A DNA stretch of 13,659 bases from Candidatus Methylomirabilota bacterium (GCA_003105305.1 PQAQ01000097.1:1-13659); one strand, 5' to 3'. Shown: positions 1-8,616, counted from the stretch's first letter. Translations and numbers: made by a program. The notes: generated from the letters alone by a model not told the origin.

Positions 1-1157
1 TTCACCAGGTTGGCCAGATCGGCCCCGACGAAACCCGGGGTCCTGGCCGCAATAGCCGACAGATCAACCTCCGGAGCGAGCTTGACCGGTTTGACATGCA
101 CCTGCAGGATCTTCTCGCGACCCTTGATATCGGGGCGATCGAGGGCTACGTGCCGGTCGAAGCGCCCCGGACGGAGCAAGGCCGGATCGAGGGTCTCCGG
201 GCGGTTCGTTGCGGCCATGATGATGACGCCCTTATTCGTATCGAACCCATCCATCTCGACCAGCAGTTGGTTGAGGGTCTGCTCGCGTTCGTCGTGTCCG
301 CCCATCGGGTTGAGCCCGCGCGCCTTTCCAAGGGCGTCTAGTTCATCGATAAAGATAATACAGGGGGCCTTTTCCTGAGCCTGGGAGAAGAGGTCGCGCA
401 CACGGGCCGCACCCACCCCCACAAACATCTCGACAAACTCTGACCCGCTCATGCTGAAGAACGGAACCCCAGCCTCTCCGGCCACAGCCTTGGCCAACAG
501 CGTCTTCCCGGTCCCCGGAGCCCCGACAATCAGGACCCCTTTGGGAATCTTGCCGCCGAGACGGCGGTACCGCTCCGGCGTCTTCAGAAATTCGACCACC
601 TCCATCAGTTCAGCGCGCGCCTCGTCGATCCCGGCCACATCGGCGAAAGTCACGCCGGTCTCTTTCTCCATGAACACCTTAGCCTTACTCTTTCCGATCG
701 CCATCAGACCGCTCGCCGCTCCTCCCACCCGCTTCATAAGAAACATCCATACGCCCACGAAGACCAGCGCCGGGAGTATCCATGAAAGCAATGTCGTAAA
801 CCAGGTACTCTCTACCTCGCCGGCGAATCGCACCTTCGACGATTCCAATTCCTGAATGAGGGTCGGATCGTCGACCCTGATGGTCGCGAAACGAGGTTCT
901 CCACCGGCCACCCGTTGAATCTCCTCAACCCTCTCTTTGGAAAGGAGACCTTCCAGTCCTTCCCGTTTCAGCCGCCCGAAGATGATACGGCTCCCAAGGG
1001 TGAGATCTTCCACCTTCCTGGCCTTCAGGAGCACCTTGAATTCGCTATAGGAGAGGGTCTCTGTGTGGCGGGCGATCAGGAAATCGTGAACCGCCAACAC
1101 CACGAAGAAGGCAGCCAGGAAGTACATGAGCGAAAATTGCCGTTGCTTTTTTTCCAT
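1..1157 (-). CDS. ftsH: ATP-dependent zinc metalloprotease FtsH, N-terminal part (C-terminus beyond the left edge)
   Basis: Membrane-anchored AAA+ protease that unfolds and degrades membrane and short-lived cytosolic proteins. The 385 codons visible cover a first membrane segment (about residues 10-28), a periplasmic domain, a second membrane segment (about 118-142) and most of the AAA+ module. Walker A GAPGTGKT is at 212-219 and the Walker B IDEL carries D271 and E272. The pore motif FVGVGAAR and the second-region-of-homology stretch with [19 protein letters not shown] are intact. The zinc site HEXXH would lie about 50 residues beyond the edge, so proteolytic competence cannot be judged. The start ATG (1157-1155) opens MEKKQRQFS; codons 2-4 contain a run of seven A. 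The ribosome site is weak (AGGTG about 15 nt upstream). No better start is visible. The identification is secure. Confidence 0.96.
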   Translation of the reverse strand, partial: MEKKQRQFSLMYFLAAFFVVLAVHDFLIARHTETLSYSEFKVLLKARKVEDLTLGSRIIFGRLKREGLEGLLSKERVEEIQRVAGGEPRFATIRVDDPTLIQELESSKVRFAGEVESTWFTTLLSWILPALVFVGVWMFLMKRVGGAASGLMAIGKSKAKVFMEKETGVTFADVAGIDEARAELMEVVEFLKTPERYRRLGGKIPKGVLIVGAPGTGKTLLAKAVAGEAGVPFFSMSGSEFVEMFVGVGAARVRDLFSQAQEKAPCIIFIDELDALGKARGLNPMGGHDEREQTLNQLLVEMDGFDTNKGVIIMAATNRPETLDPALLRPGRFDRHVALDRPDIKGREKILQVHVKPVKLAPEVDLSAIAARTPGFVGADLANLV

Positions 1158-1227
1158 CGTATTTATGTCTCACACCTTGGTGCGTTGCGGAACCGCTAAA
1201 CTGGCACGACTCGCGACGGCCGGATCT

Positions 1228-2628
1228 TCACCCGATGTTGCAGTTCACCGCCGTCGGCTTCCCGCTGTGGCTCGAAATCAGAATCATCTGCTTGACGAAT
1301 TCGATGACCCGAGGATCGTCGATGTCGTTGTGATCGTGGATCAATCGCTTGTCGACCTGGACGACGAGAAAGGGGTTGCGACCCGCCGAGTTCGCGGTGC
1401 GTTCCAGCACCACGTCACCGAAGGTAATCTTACTGCCGGGACCGTCGCAGACCCAATCACGGCTGGAACGCTCGAACATCCGGATGCTGTCGGCAATACC
1501 GGCGGTCTTGAGTTCCTCGCGTGTGTGTTCCGTCGTCGGATAGAGACGGTGGGTGCGATAGGGTTCGAAATGGCCGACGGCGCGGATATTGGCGTTACGC
1601 TCACTGATCGTTTCTGTTTGACCGGTCTCGGCATTCCGGCGCCGGCGATCGTGCGTTTTTTCGAACATGGTCGAGAACCAGCGCCCGAACGGGAAGGCGT
1701 AACGGGTTGCAGCATCGACCTCGGAGGTCAGCACCAGCATCACCGGCAGTTGTGTGGGGAAATAGGTGCGCCGCTCGGCCGCCATGTCGCTCATCGGCGT
1801 GAACAGGTTGGCCTCAAATGCCGGGTTGATCAGCACCACCAGATTACCGAATCCCTCGACGTCGCTCTTGCGACCGGCCGGGCCGATAGTCTGGATAAAG
1901 CGGTTTTCCAGGATCTGAGCCAGCGCGGTCTGCATGACCGCGCCGCCAAAGCTGTGGCCGACGACCACGAGCCGGGTGTTACTGTTGCAGAGCGTGTCAT
2001 TGTTTTTACTCTCCGCGCGATCGCGACAGACCATGCTGTCCTTGGTGAGCTTGATATCCTCCAACTGACTCAGGACCTCGGCGACTCCGCCGTGCCCGAC
2101 CTTCTGGGCAGTATTTTTGCGGTCCCAGAACGTGATGTTTTCAAGATATTTCACCGGTAACGAGCCGCCACGCCAGCCAAAGTAGAGACCGACCACCTGG
2201 CGGGCAGGGGTGTTGGCGGCTCTGGCCAGGTGGGCCTCGGTATCGCTCAGATTGGCCAACACGTGACGGAAGGTGTTGATATTGGCATCACCGGGCGCGG
2301 CGCTGTGCTTCCAGCCGTGCACGAACACCACCATCAGCAGATCTCTGGTTGCGGCCTCCGTCTGCAGTTTCAACAGGACATCGCTCATCTGGTTACGGTC
2401 CCAAAGCTGGCCCTGGTCGTCGAATTCGATGAATCCGAGCAGGTAGCTGAAGCCATTGCCGCTCGGCAGTTGTTGCAGTGCGTGGGTCTCGCACTCGGGC
2501 GATGGTTTCGGTTCCCGGCTGATGCAGACGTCGGGGTGAACTGTGCGGTATTGCATGTGCGGGGCGCAGGCCGCCACGGCCGGCAGTGCGACAATCATCG
2601 TTACGAGTAAGGCGGTCCTTGTGTTCAT
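1228..2628 (-). CDS. Lipoprotein alpha/beta hydrolase (serine esterase/lipase-like)
   Basis: Predicted outer-envelope lipoprotein of 466 residues with an alpha/beta-hydrolase fold. I chose the ATG at 2628 over an in-frame ATG at 2649: GGGAGGG sits about 10 nt before the former, while the latter has its GGAG directly against the codon. From this start the signal peptide ends in lipobox VAAC with the lipidated Cys at 21. A strand-turn VVFVHGW (H104-G105) resembles the oxyanion-hole HG motif, and GHSFGG places the nucleophile at Ser226. A strand reading LTSEVD could supply the acid. The catalytic His may be in GHFEPYRTH or in the C-terminal ISSHSG (H454). The rest has extra Cys residues (35, 46 and others) that suggest disulfides outside the cytoplasm. 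The substrate is unknown. It lies 70 nt upstream of ftsH and 137 nt downstream of the DUF2950 gene, so it could be in either transcript. Confidence 0.85.
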   Translation of the reverse strand: MNTRTALLVTMIVALPAVAACAPHMQYRTVHPDVCISREPKPSPECETHALQQLPSGNGFSYLLGFIEFDDQGQLWDRNQMSDVLLKLQTEAATRDLLMVVFVHGWKHSAAPGDANINTFRHVLANLSDTEAHLARAANTPARQVVGLYFGWRGGSLPVKYLENITFWDRKNTAQKVGHGGVAEVLSQLEDIKLTKDSMVCRDRAESKNNDTLCNSNTRLVVVGHSFGGAVMQTALAQILENRFIQTIGPAGRKSDVEGFGNLVVLINPAFEANLFTPMSDMAAERRTYFPTQLPVMLVLTSEVDAATRYAFPFGRWFSTMFEKTHDRRRRNAETGQTETISERNANIRAVGHFEPYRTHRLYPTTEHTREELKTAGIADSIRMFERSSRDWVCDGPGSKITFGDVVLERTANSAGRNPFLVVQVDKRLIHDHNDIDDPRVIEFVKQMILISSHSGKPTAVNCNIG

Positions 2629-2723
2629 CGGTGCGTATCCCTCCCGCATCTCCGGCGTATCGGGATCAACGCCGAGGGTCGTAGCCCGAGACCAGGTTGT
2701 TTCGAAGGGAATCTCTTCTCCCG

Positions 2724-2741
2724 GTCCGCAATGACGCGGAC
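2724..2741 (-). other. Small stem-loop downstream of the DUF2950 gene
   Basis: GTCCGC and GCGGAC form a perfect 6-bp stem around a 6-nt loop, 25 nt past the DUF2950 stop codon. No T-run follows on the minus strand, so it does not qualify as an intrinsic terminator. It could be an RNA 3'-end stabiliser or chance. Confidence 0.2.
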
Positions 2742-2765
2742 AACGCAGTTCACTTCGGAATCCCG

Positions 2766-3743
2766 CTAACGAGGAGAAGGCGCCGCGTTCGCCTTCTTCC
2801 AGGACGGATCCGGGTTATACGTCTGCATGGCGCGGGCGATCGCTTCCGTGTCCCGGCCCAGGTCCTTTTCGTAGACGATCCCCTGATGGTTCACGATGAA
2901 GGTCATAACACCGGAGATCCCATACTGCACCGGAAACGCCACCAGCGCAAATCCGCCGATCATCCTCCCCTTGACGACATAGTCGTAGGCGCCACCCGGC
3001 GCGTCAGGCCCTTGGGCCGTCAGAATGCGGTAGACATAGCCGTGATACGGGATCGGCTTGTCCTCGGATGTCTCGCGGGTATAGCCCTCCGCACGGGCAT
3101 TGGCCGCGAGCACACCCAGCGGGCTCGGCTCTTCGCCTTCCTTTGCGGGCCAGTAGAGGCCGTTACGCTTACCCTCGTCACTGCGGAACTTCATCGCGTA
3201 CGTAAGCAGGCCGTCGCCCTCGCGCGACACCCGGGCATACTCCCGCTGCGCGTCAACGTAGGCAAGGCACACCTGCATCGTATTCAGCTCGTTCCGTCCG
3301 ATACGACGATTGAGGATCTCCTCCCTCCCCGCCGCCGCATCGAAGCGCCAGACATCACCAACCCTGACGATGGGGATCGGCAGCGGCCACCGGTCCTCGC
3401 CGATCACCAAAATCGCTTTGGTTTCCGTGGGGCGTTCCAGCTTGTTCAAGCGCTCGTACGCTCGAACGAAGCGCGCCCGCCCCTCCCGGTCGGCCACCGG
3501 GTCCCCGGACGCAATGAGGCCCTTCGCCTCTGGGCCCAGGATCGTCGTGAGCGCCTCCAGGTCTCCAGCCTTGACGGCCGCGACAAGAGCCTGGACCGCC
3601 TCATGAGACGAGCTGAAGCCTCGCGGCTGCGGATCGGCGGCGGTCGCGTCCACGGATGCGGCAATCCAGCACAGCATGGCCGTCGCAGCAACGGCGAGCC
3701 GTCGACACCGCGTGAGACCCGCCTGCCAATCTGAACGCGTCAT
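2766..3743 (-). CDS. DUF2950 family exported protein
   Basis: Exported protein of 325 residues in the DUF2950 family, whose biochemical role is not established. A basic N-terminus followed by a hydrophobic stretch (about residues 15-30, reading RRLAVAATAML) and an Ala-rich end around residue 36 make a signal peptide. After it comes a helical segment (HEAVQALVAAVKAGD) typical of the family start. The C-terminal half holds the family's characteristic region around PIPYHGYVYRILT, GGAYDYVV and PVQYGISGVMTFIVNHQG, ending in a stretch with YEKDLG. The start is the ATG at 3743, preceded by GGGGAGGA with almost no spacer. No better start is visible, although the frame stays open far upstream as antisense read-through of the DUF3300 gene. 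It follows the DUF3300 gene by 94 nt on the same strand; from what I know of these families, they are often neighbours. Confidence 0.88.
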   Translation of the reverse strand: MTRSDWQAGLTRCRRLAVAATAMLCWIAASVDATAADPQPRGFSSSHEAVQALVAAVKAGDLEALTTILGPEAKGLIASGDPVADREGRARFVRAYERLNKLERPTETKAILVIGEDRWPLPIPIVRVGDVWRFDAAAGREEILNRRIGRNELNTMQVCLAYVDAQREYARVSREGDGLLTYAMKFRSDEGKRNGLYWPAKEGEEPSPLGVLAANARAEGYTRETSEDKPIPYHGYVYRILTAQGPDAPGGAYDYVVKGRMIGGFALVAFPVQYGISGVMTFIVNHQGIVYEKDLGRDTEAIARAMQTYNPDPSWKKANAAPSPR

Positions 3744-3837
3744 TCCTCCCCTGCCCCTTTCTTCCGGACTTCGTATTCCGGCGATTGTTAACCCGCCGCC
3801 GCAAGCAACCGGATCAGCTCGATCGCCGGTTATAAGC

Positions 3838-4956
3838 TTACCGTCGTCCTCTGCCCCCCGCCGGGATCTTCGGGGCCGACCCAGCCGCACCCTGACGACT
3901 CGTATGCCCCCGATCGCTGAAGCCCCTGATCTCGGCGCCCCGCCCCAACCCTTCAAACGCGGCCGGCGCACGCGGGGTCCGTGGAGTCGCCGGTGGTTGG
4001 GCGGCAGCGGGGCGCGACGACGGCGATCGCGGCGCCTGCAGCACATGGCCGCGAAACGCCTCGCGGGCCGCCACGCCTGGCTGCGGACCTTGGCCGAAGC
4101 GTTGTCGTACGCTCGGGTCGCGGTACGGAACACTCCAGCGGTGACCGACATCGTGATGCCACCGCGGGACCGTCGTGGTGGTCCGGCTAATAGTGTTGTA
4201 GTTGCGCACATTGACGACGGTGACGTTGTGCCGGTGCCAGTCGAAGCCACCCCAGAGAACTGTGCCTGCCGCAACTCCGACGCCAAACGAGAATACGCCG
4301 GCCCCGACGACATATCCCGGCGGATACCAGACATAGGGCGGATAGGCCGGCGCCCACCACGGCCCGTACACGACACTCGGATCGTAAATCGGCACATAGA
4401 CGGTCTGCGGCATTGCCGGTTCGATCCGGATGGCCTGCGGCTCGGCAATGACCGTCTGCTGCGGGGTGCTCTGGAGATAACCGGCGGACTGGGCCCTCGC
4501 CCGCAGCGTCTGGATCGTCGCCATGACATTGGGTCTCTGAGCCAGGAAGGCGTCTCCTAACCGCTGGGTCCACTCGAGATTTGCATCCATCATGGCAAGC
4601 ACTTGAGGGAAGGCCATCAGCGATTTGACGCTCGGATCCCAGGGCTGCTGTTGCATCGCCTCTTCGAGTTGCGGACCGGCGACGTTCGGATTCGCCCGAA
4701 CCCAGCGGGCAGCCTGGACGACCTCCAACGGATAGGTGGATGCCATGAGGATCTGCGCCAGGAGCGGATCCGGGTACAGGGCGAGGGGAGCAAGCAGTTG
4801 ATCCAGCTCTTCCTGCCGGAAGGTGGGAGGCGCCGGGACCTCAGCGAAGGGTGTCGGAGGCGGCTGGAGAAACTGCGCGCAGGCGCCGGCTGGGATTGCC
4901 AGCAATACGACCAAGGCGCCGATTATTCTGCGCCGTACAGCGTCTGTTATCGTCAT
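3838..4956 (-). CDS. DUF3300 family exported protein
   Basis: Exported protein of 372 residues in the DUF3300 family (E. coli YacH belongs to it); function unknown. The N-terminal signal peptide could be cut after ACA (residue 27); Cys26 gives only a weak lipobox. The DUF3300 domain spans about residues 47-175 with the typical LDQLLAPLALYPDPLLAQIL and TYPLEVVQAARW. An aromatic-proline block (YGPWWAPAYPPYVWYPPGY) follows, then a glycine-rich hydrophobic segment. The tail is low-complexity, rich in Arg, Pro, Ala and His, and ends GRGRR; such a tail is likely disordered. TGAGG seven nt before the ATG at 4956 supports the start. The local DNA is very GC-rich in the tail (about 80% over 3961-4020, counted by eye). 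Probably transcribed with the downstream DUF2950 gene. Confidence 0.9.
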   Translation of the reverse strand: MTITDAVRRRIIGALVVLLAIPAGACAQFLQPPPTPFAEVPAPPTFRQEELDQLLAPLALYPDPLLAQILMASTYPLEVVQAARWVRANPNVAGPQLEEAMQQQPWDPSVKSLMAFPQVLAMMDANLEWTQRLGDAFLAQRPNVMATIQTLRARAQSAGYLQSTPQQTVIAEPQAIRIEPAMPQTVYVPIYDPSVVYGPWWAPAYPPYVWYPPGYVVGAGVFSFGVGVAAGTVLWGGFDWHRHNVTVVNVRNYNTISRTTTTVPRWHHDVGHRWSVPYRDPSVRQRFGQGPQPGVAAREAFRGHVLQAPRSPSSRPAAAQPPATPRTPRAPAAFEGLGRGAEIRGFSDRGHTSRQGAAGSAPKIPAGGRGRR

Positions 4957-5094
4957 GCTGCTGCCTCACTCTTGTCGGTATCAGTGAGCTCAGTCAGGCC
5001 CGATCGATCGAGGATGCGATATTACTCTACCACGTTTGTCATTCACTATCACCCCTTTTCGGACGTTCGGCCATTCTTTGTGACATCAATCCGG

Positions 5095-5123
5095 TCGCAG
5101 CGTCCCGATCTCGATCGCTGCGA
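5095..5123. other. 8-bp inverted repeat between the fusion-protein gene and the DUF3300 gene
   Basis: TCGCAGCG (5095-5102) and CGCTGCGA (5116-5123) form a perfect stem with a 13-nt loop. They sit in the 208-nt gap after the stop of the HlyD-like gene (5165) and before the DUF3300 start (4956). No T-run follows on either strand, so it is not a classical terminator. It may still mark the boundary between the exporter block and the DUF3300/DUF2950 unit, or be an operator. Confidence 0.25.
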
Positions 5124-5164
5124 TTCCGCGTGCGCAGTTGGGGTAACGATTGCCCCCTCCCTGG

Positions 5165-6250
5165 TCACCTCTCTGCGACATACACATCCACCAGCTGACC
5201 GGGAAAGAGTTCGATCTCCTTGGACCTCTCAAACCGGAAGATGACAGGCAACACTCTCACATCGACTCGCTCGGTCCTTTCGTTCGACAAGGCGATCTTC
5301 GGCGAGACATAGGGCTGCACCCGCACAAACTGCAGAGGTATGCTCGTGTTTGTGCCTCGAATGAACATCTGTGCGCGCATTTGCGAAGCCGGAGGGAGCC
5401 TGTGGATCAGGATCTCGTCAATGTAGCATCTGACCCCGAGGTACGCCTGTGAACTGCCCATAACCAGGACGGGGCTCATCCCCTGAGTATAGGTGTCGTA
5501 CGTCCCCAGGGGCGAGATGTAGCTGCCGACCGCACCCTTGACCGAGAAAATCACACCGTCGACCGGCGCCTTGATCGTATACTTGGCCAGCAACGCGCTT
5601 GAGGCCTTGAACGCTTTTGACGCCGCCTCGTACAGTCTTTCCTGATTGGCGATGTCATAGGTCCAGGCGCCCGCCTGTGTCAGGTCGTATTGTCGGTGGG
5701 CCACATCAAGATTCGCTTTGGCTACCTTGACCGCATTGATCGCGTTGTCGAGCGTGTCCCTGCTTATCCCACTGGGATACAGCTCATACAGCTCACGTTG
5801 TTTGTCCAACTGGTCCTGCACATTTTTGAGGCTCGCGTCCGCCTGTTCTACCTGGGCCTTTGCGATCTCCAGATTTTCTTTCCTGGGCTGCGCCTTGAGC
5901 TCCTGAAGCAGCGTGAGCGCCGCTTCTGCCTGCGACTTCTGTTGCTCGACCGTTGCCCGCTGAATAGAATCGTCGATCAGAAGTAATGGCTCGCCCTGGC
6001 GCACGTGGGCGCCTTCGGCAACCAGGATCTTGGTGATGGTGCCTGCGACCTCCGGATAGATATTGGTATTCTGCCCGCTGGTCTGGTAGCTTTCGATGAT
6101 GCCGGTCGCATAGATGCCTTTGGCGTAAGGATTCGGTGCCGGATTGAAGGTCGGAGGCAGCGGTTTTTTGTGGGTTCCGTAAATATAGGCGCTCACCAAC
6201 CCCGTGAGGAGGCCAAGAAACGCAAGGCCGAAGATGATCTTGTTTCTCAC
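5165..6250 (-). CDS. HlyD/DevB-type periplasmic adaptor (membrane fusion protein) of an ABC exporter
   Basis: Adaptor linking an inner-membrane ABC exporter to an outer-membrane channel; 361 residues. A single N-terminal membrane anchor (about 5-24) is followed by the first half of the lipoyl domain (VAGTITKILVAEGAHVRQGE, about 68-88). A long Ala/Gln/Glu-rich coiled-coil hairpin spans about 95-220. The second lipoyl half carries YTIKAPVDGVI and a beta-barrel region follows, ending in FPGQLVDVYV. The start is GTG at 6250, overlapping the ATPase stop by four nt (GTGA) with GGAGGT just upstream, which indicates translational coupling. The hairpin has the length expected for a TolC-type partner, but no outer-membrane channel gene is in the window. 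With the next two genes it forms a DevBCA/MacAB-like tripartite exporter. In cyanobacteria DevBCA exports glycolipids; the substrate here is unknown. Confidence 0.92.
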   Translation of the reverse strand: MRNKIIFGLAFLGLLTGLVSAYIYGTHKKPLPPTFNPAPNPYAKGIYATGIIESYQTSGQNTNIYPEVAGTITKILVAEGAHVRQGEPLLLIDDSIQRATVEQQKSQAEAALTLLQELKAQPRKENLEIAKAQVEQADASLKNVQDQLDKQRELYELYPSGISRDTLDNAINAVKVAKANLDVAHRQYDLTQAGAWTYDIANQERLYEAASKAFKASSALLAKYTIKAPVDGVIFSVKGAVGSYISPLGTYDTYTQGMSPVLVMGSSQAYLGVRCYIDEILIHRLPPASQMRAQMFIRGTNTSIPLQFVRVQPYVSPKIALSNERTERVDVRVLPVIFRFERSKEIELFPGQLVDVYVAER

Positions 6251-6945
6251 TCCACCTCCCCTTTTTCGATGCCCACGAGGTGTCCGTCCTCCATCTTCAA
6301 TATCCGGTCCGCATATTCGAAGATCCGGTTGTCATGGGTCACGATGACAATGCACCGATCCTGAGTCAGTATCTCCTTCTTCACAAATTCCAGAATTCTT
6401 CTCCCTGTGGTCCCGTCCAGGGAAGCGGTCGGTTCGTCAAAAATCAGGATATCCGGACGACTGACCATCGCCCGCGCGATAGCGACTCGCTGCTGCTCCC
6501 CGGTGCTCAACTTGACCGGAGGCAGATGCGCCCTCTCCTTGAGCCCAACGATCTCCAGATAATGCATGGCCTCCCCGATGGAGTCGTTCCAGTCCCGCTT
6601 TTTCAAGATCAGAGGAATGGCGACGTTCTCGACGGTGGTGAGGCGTGGAAAGAGGTGGTAATCCTGAAACACAAAGCCAACCGTCTTCAATCTGAAGTCG
6701 GCTATCCGATCCGGGGGCAGACTCCACACCTCGATATCTTCAACATGCACCGTGCCGGAATTCGGCCGGAGGATCCCGGAGATCATACTCAACAACGTCG
6801 TTTTGCCGCTCCCGGACGGACCCACGATGTAGAGCAGTTCCCCGAAGTAGGCGTCAAAGGTGACGCCTCTGACCGCATAGGTTTTGGCGTCACCTTCCCC
6901 AAACCACTTGACCAGTCCGTCTGCCCTGATCGCCGGCCTCGCCAT
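6247..6945 (-). CDS. ABC exporter ATP-binding protein, LolD/MacB/DevA type
   Basis: Nucleotide-binding subunit of the tripartite exporter, 232 residues from the chosen ATG at 6945. That ATG comes one nt after the permease stop and opens MARPAIRADGLVKWF; an in-frame ATG at 6999 would lie inside the permease gene and add a non-conserved extension. Walker A GPSGSGKT is at 42-49 and the Q-loop Gln at 94. The signature is LSTGEQQR (146-153), with Thr in place of the more common Gly of LSGGEQQR. Walker B is ILIFDEP with D170 and E171, followed by the D-loop SLD and the H-loop His204. All catalytic positions are present. The domain fits LolD-like ATPases that pair with FtsX-type permeases. Gene order permease-ATPase-adaptor with a 1-nt gap and a 4-nt overlap shows one operon. 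Confidence 0.94.
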   Translation of the reverse strand: MARPAIRADGLVKWFGEGDAKTYAVRGVTFDAYFGELLYIVGPSGSGKTTLLSMISGILRPNSGTVHVEDIEVWSLPPDRIADFRLKTVGFVFQDYHLFPRLTTVENVAIPLILKKRDWNDSIGEAMHYLEIVGLKERAHLPPVKLSTGEQQRVAIARAMVSRPDILIFDEPTASLDGTTGRRILEFVKKEILTQDRCIVIVTHDNRIFEYADRILKMEDGHLVGIEKGEVE

Positions 6946-6946
6946 G

Positions 6947-8083
6947 CTAGCCCCGGAAAATATCGAACGGCTCGATCTTGAGTACTTTTCTGACCGCAAT
7001 ATAACTGGATACGGCCGCGATGATCAGGACCATCACGAAGGCGAGCCCCAGGTTAAAATACGTGATCATGGAGGCGTAACTGGGGAGTCGGATCTTTGCG
7101 ATAGTGATAAGGAGGGCGCATAGGCCGATCCCGAGACCATAGCCCGTGAGGGCAGTAAAACCGGCCTGGAAGAGGATCATGTAGACCAATTCTGAGCTCT
7201 TGGCCCCGATCGCCTTTAAGGCCCCGAACTTATCCAGGTTCTCCAGGATGAACGTATAAAAGGTTTGCCCCGAAATAGACAGGCCCACAATAAAGCTTAT
7301 GATGGTCATCAGCAGTATGTTTGTGCCGAGGCCGGTCTGGTACTTGTAATAGTCAGAGATCCTGCGGCTGAATTCGTCTTCCGTCAGGGCCTCATATCCC
7401 AACTTCGCGACTTGCCCTTTGATGTACGGTACGGCCTCGGCGCTCTTCGGTTCGACAAGGATGTAGGAGATCGTGTATCTCGTAGATGGGATATACTGGA
7501 TCGCTCGATTGAAGGTCGTATAAAGGGTCGGGAGGCCAAAGAGTCCGCTGGTCGCCACCTTCGCAATCCCCACGATGACGCCCCGATGGTCGTTGACCTC
7601 AAATTCTGTGCCGAGCCTTGGGTTATCCAACTTGAGAAACTCCTCGTCCTTCACGACAACAAATCCGTTGTCGGCGTAGATATCCTCGATCTGTCCTTCG
7701 AGAATCTCTGGCCTGCCAAATAGACTGGTATCGTCCAGGCCCAGGACCGTGACCGCTTGATACGAACCGCTTCGAAGCTTGACAAGCGCCACTCCGGAAT
7801 AGAGCGGAACGGCGTACTTGACGCCGTCGATGCTTCGGACGGCATCCAGTACGTAGTCCGGTAACGGGATGCTGTTTGCAACCGTCATGACGGCCCGGTC
7901 CATCACCCAGACCTTGGCGCCGACATTTGTCACGGTGGCTGAGGCCTTACTCAAGATCCCGGCAAAAATGGAGGTCATTTGAATCATCAGGAATACCGCA
8001 AAGGTGATTCCCACCAGCAGGGCGGCAAATTTCGCCCGGTCATTGACCAAGAGCTTATAGGCGATCTTCAGGATCCCTCTCAC
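6947..8083 (-). CDS. FtsX/DevC-type ABC exporter permease
   Basis: Integral membrane subunit of the tripartite exporter, 378 residues. Topology is the MacB/DevC type: one membrane segment near the N-terminus (about 18-40), a large periplasmic domain (about 45-255), then three membrane segments. The first of those reads ILLMTIISFIVGLSISGQTF. The motif ENLDKFGALKAIGAK in the cytoplasmic loop is the FtsX coupling region. The C-terminus VRKVLKIEPFDIFRG is typical of the family. The start is GTG at 8083 with AGG seven nt upstream. The protein is close to the usual length for DevC, shorter than MacB because the ATPase is a separate gene. It lies 104 nt downstream of the small secreted-protein gene; the three exporter genes behind it are contiguous. 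Confidence 0.93.
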   Translation of the reverse strand: MRGILKIAYKLLVNDRAKFAALLVGITFAVFLMIQMTSIFAGILSKASATVTNVGAKVWVMDRAVMTVANSIPLPDYVLDAVRSIDGVKYAVPLYSGVALVKLRSGSYQAVTVLGLDDTSLFGRPEILEGQIEDIYADNGFVVVKDEEFLKLDNPRLGTEFEVNDHRGVIVGIAKVATSGLFGLPTLYTTFNRAIQYIPSTRYTISYILVEPKSAEAVPYIKGQVAKLGYEALTEDEFSRRISDYYKYQTGLGTNILLMTIISFIVGLSISGQTFYTFILENLDKFGALKAIGAKSSELVYMILFQAGFTALTGYGLGIGLCALLITIAKIRLPSYASMITYFNLGLAFVMVLIIAAVSSYIAVRKVLKIEPFDIFRG

Positions 8084-8187
8084 TGCCTGCCTCGCGCGCT
8101 CACCCCTGAGAGATGATGACGATGTGGCTGCCGCATTGTTCGATCGCTGCCACGCTACAGGGCCGGCCGAACATTCCGGCAGTCCTG

Positions 8188-8538
8188 TCAGCGGCCCGTA
8201 CAGGTAACCTTCAGAAGACCCTCATTCGCTGCCGGGGTCCATATACCGACAAGAGGCGCTCGCGACAGCGGGTCCTGGTCGGGTACCACCGACACCACCA
8301 GCAGGTTCGTCCCGGCTGGAACGTTGACCGTGACGGTCCCGTCGCGCTTCACCCTCTCGCAGCCGCCAGGAGGATAGGCAATGAGAACTCTGAGGTGGTC
8401 AGCGGGAACGCCGCATGTCTCCTGGAGCCTCATTGTAATGGCCTGCGCCTCAACCCGCGACGGATCCCCCAGTAGTCCCAAACCGAAGAGTATGAGAAGA
8501 GAAACACCAACTCCGCTCGGAAGCACGTGACGTCTCAT
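8188..8538 (-). CDS. Small secreted protein of unknown function
   Basis: A 116-residue protein that I do not recognise. I chose the ATG at 8538 (opening MRRHVLPSG) because AAAGGAGA sits six nt before it; an in-frame ATG at 8589 has no such site. The first 31 residues form a signal peptide (Arg-Arg, then VSLLILFGLGLLG, then VEA before the likely cut). The mature part has three Cys (42, 60, 113), a VTVNVPAGTNLLVVSVVP beta-rich centre and ends KVTCTGR. Two Cys may form a disulfide, leaving one free. It lies 78 nt downstream of the ABC-2 permease and 104 nt upstream of the FtsX permease on the same strand, so it probably belongs to the same transcript. It might be a periplasmic accessory of one exporter; that is inference. 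Confidence 0.75.
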   Translation of the reverse strand: MRRHVLPSGVGVSLLILFGLGLLGDPSRVEAQAITMRLQETCGVPADHLRVLIAYPPGGCERVKRDGTVTVNVPAGTNLLVVSVVPDQDPLSRAPLVGIWTPAANEGLLKVTCTGR

Positions 8539-8616
8539 GATGTCTCCTTTCTGCGATGGGACAGTTCTACAGGTCGACAAGCCGTGCACAGTCCGCTGCA
8601 GCCTCGCATGCGCAGT

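Noticed and set aside
1126..2160. A 344-residue plus-strand open frame opposite the lipoprotein hydrolase
   Set aside because: It lies antisense to a well-supported gene with lipobox and GHSFGG; its product has His/Arg/Asp-rich composition typical of a shadow frame and no ribosome site was recognised.
2766..4529. A 587-residue minus-strand open frame extending the DUF2950 gene far upstream
   Set aside because: The upstream half is antisense-frame translation through the DUF3300 gene, is Arg/Ser/Pro-rich noise and has no signal peptide. The DUF2950 protein starts cleanly at 3743.
2697..4560. Long plus-strand open frames opposite DUF2950 and DUF3300
   Set aside because: High-GC DNA leaves antisense frames open. 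These are Arg-rich, overlap recognised families and show no domain.
8084..8187. A 24-codon minus-strand ORF (starting MFGRPC, ending IISQG) just before the FtsX permease
   Set aside because: No good ribosome site and too short to judge; the faint likeness to an ABC ATPase H-loop tail is probably chance.
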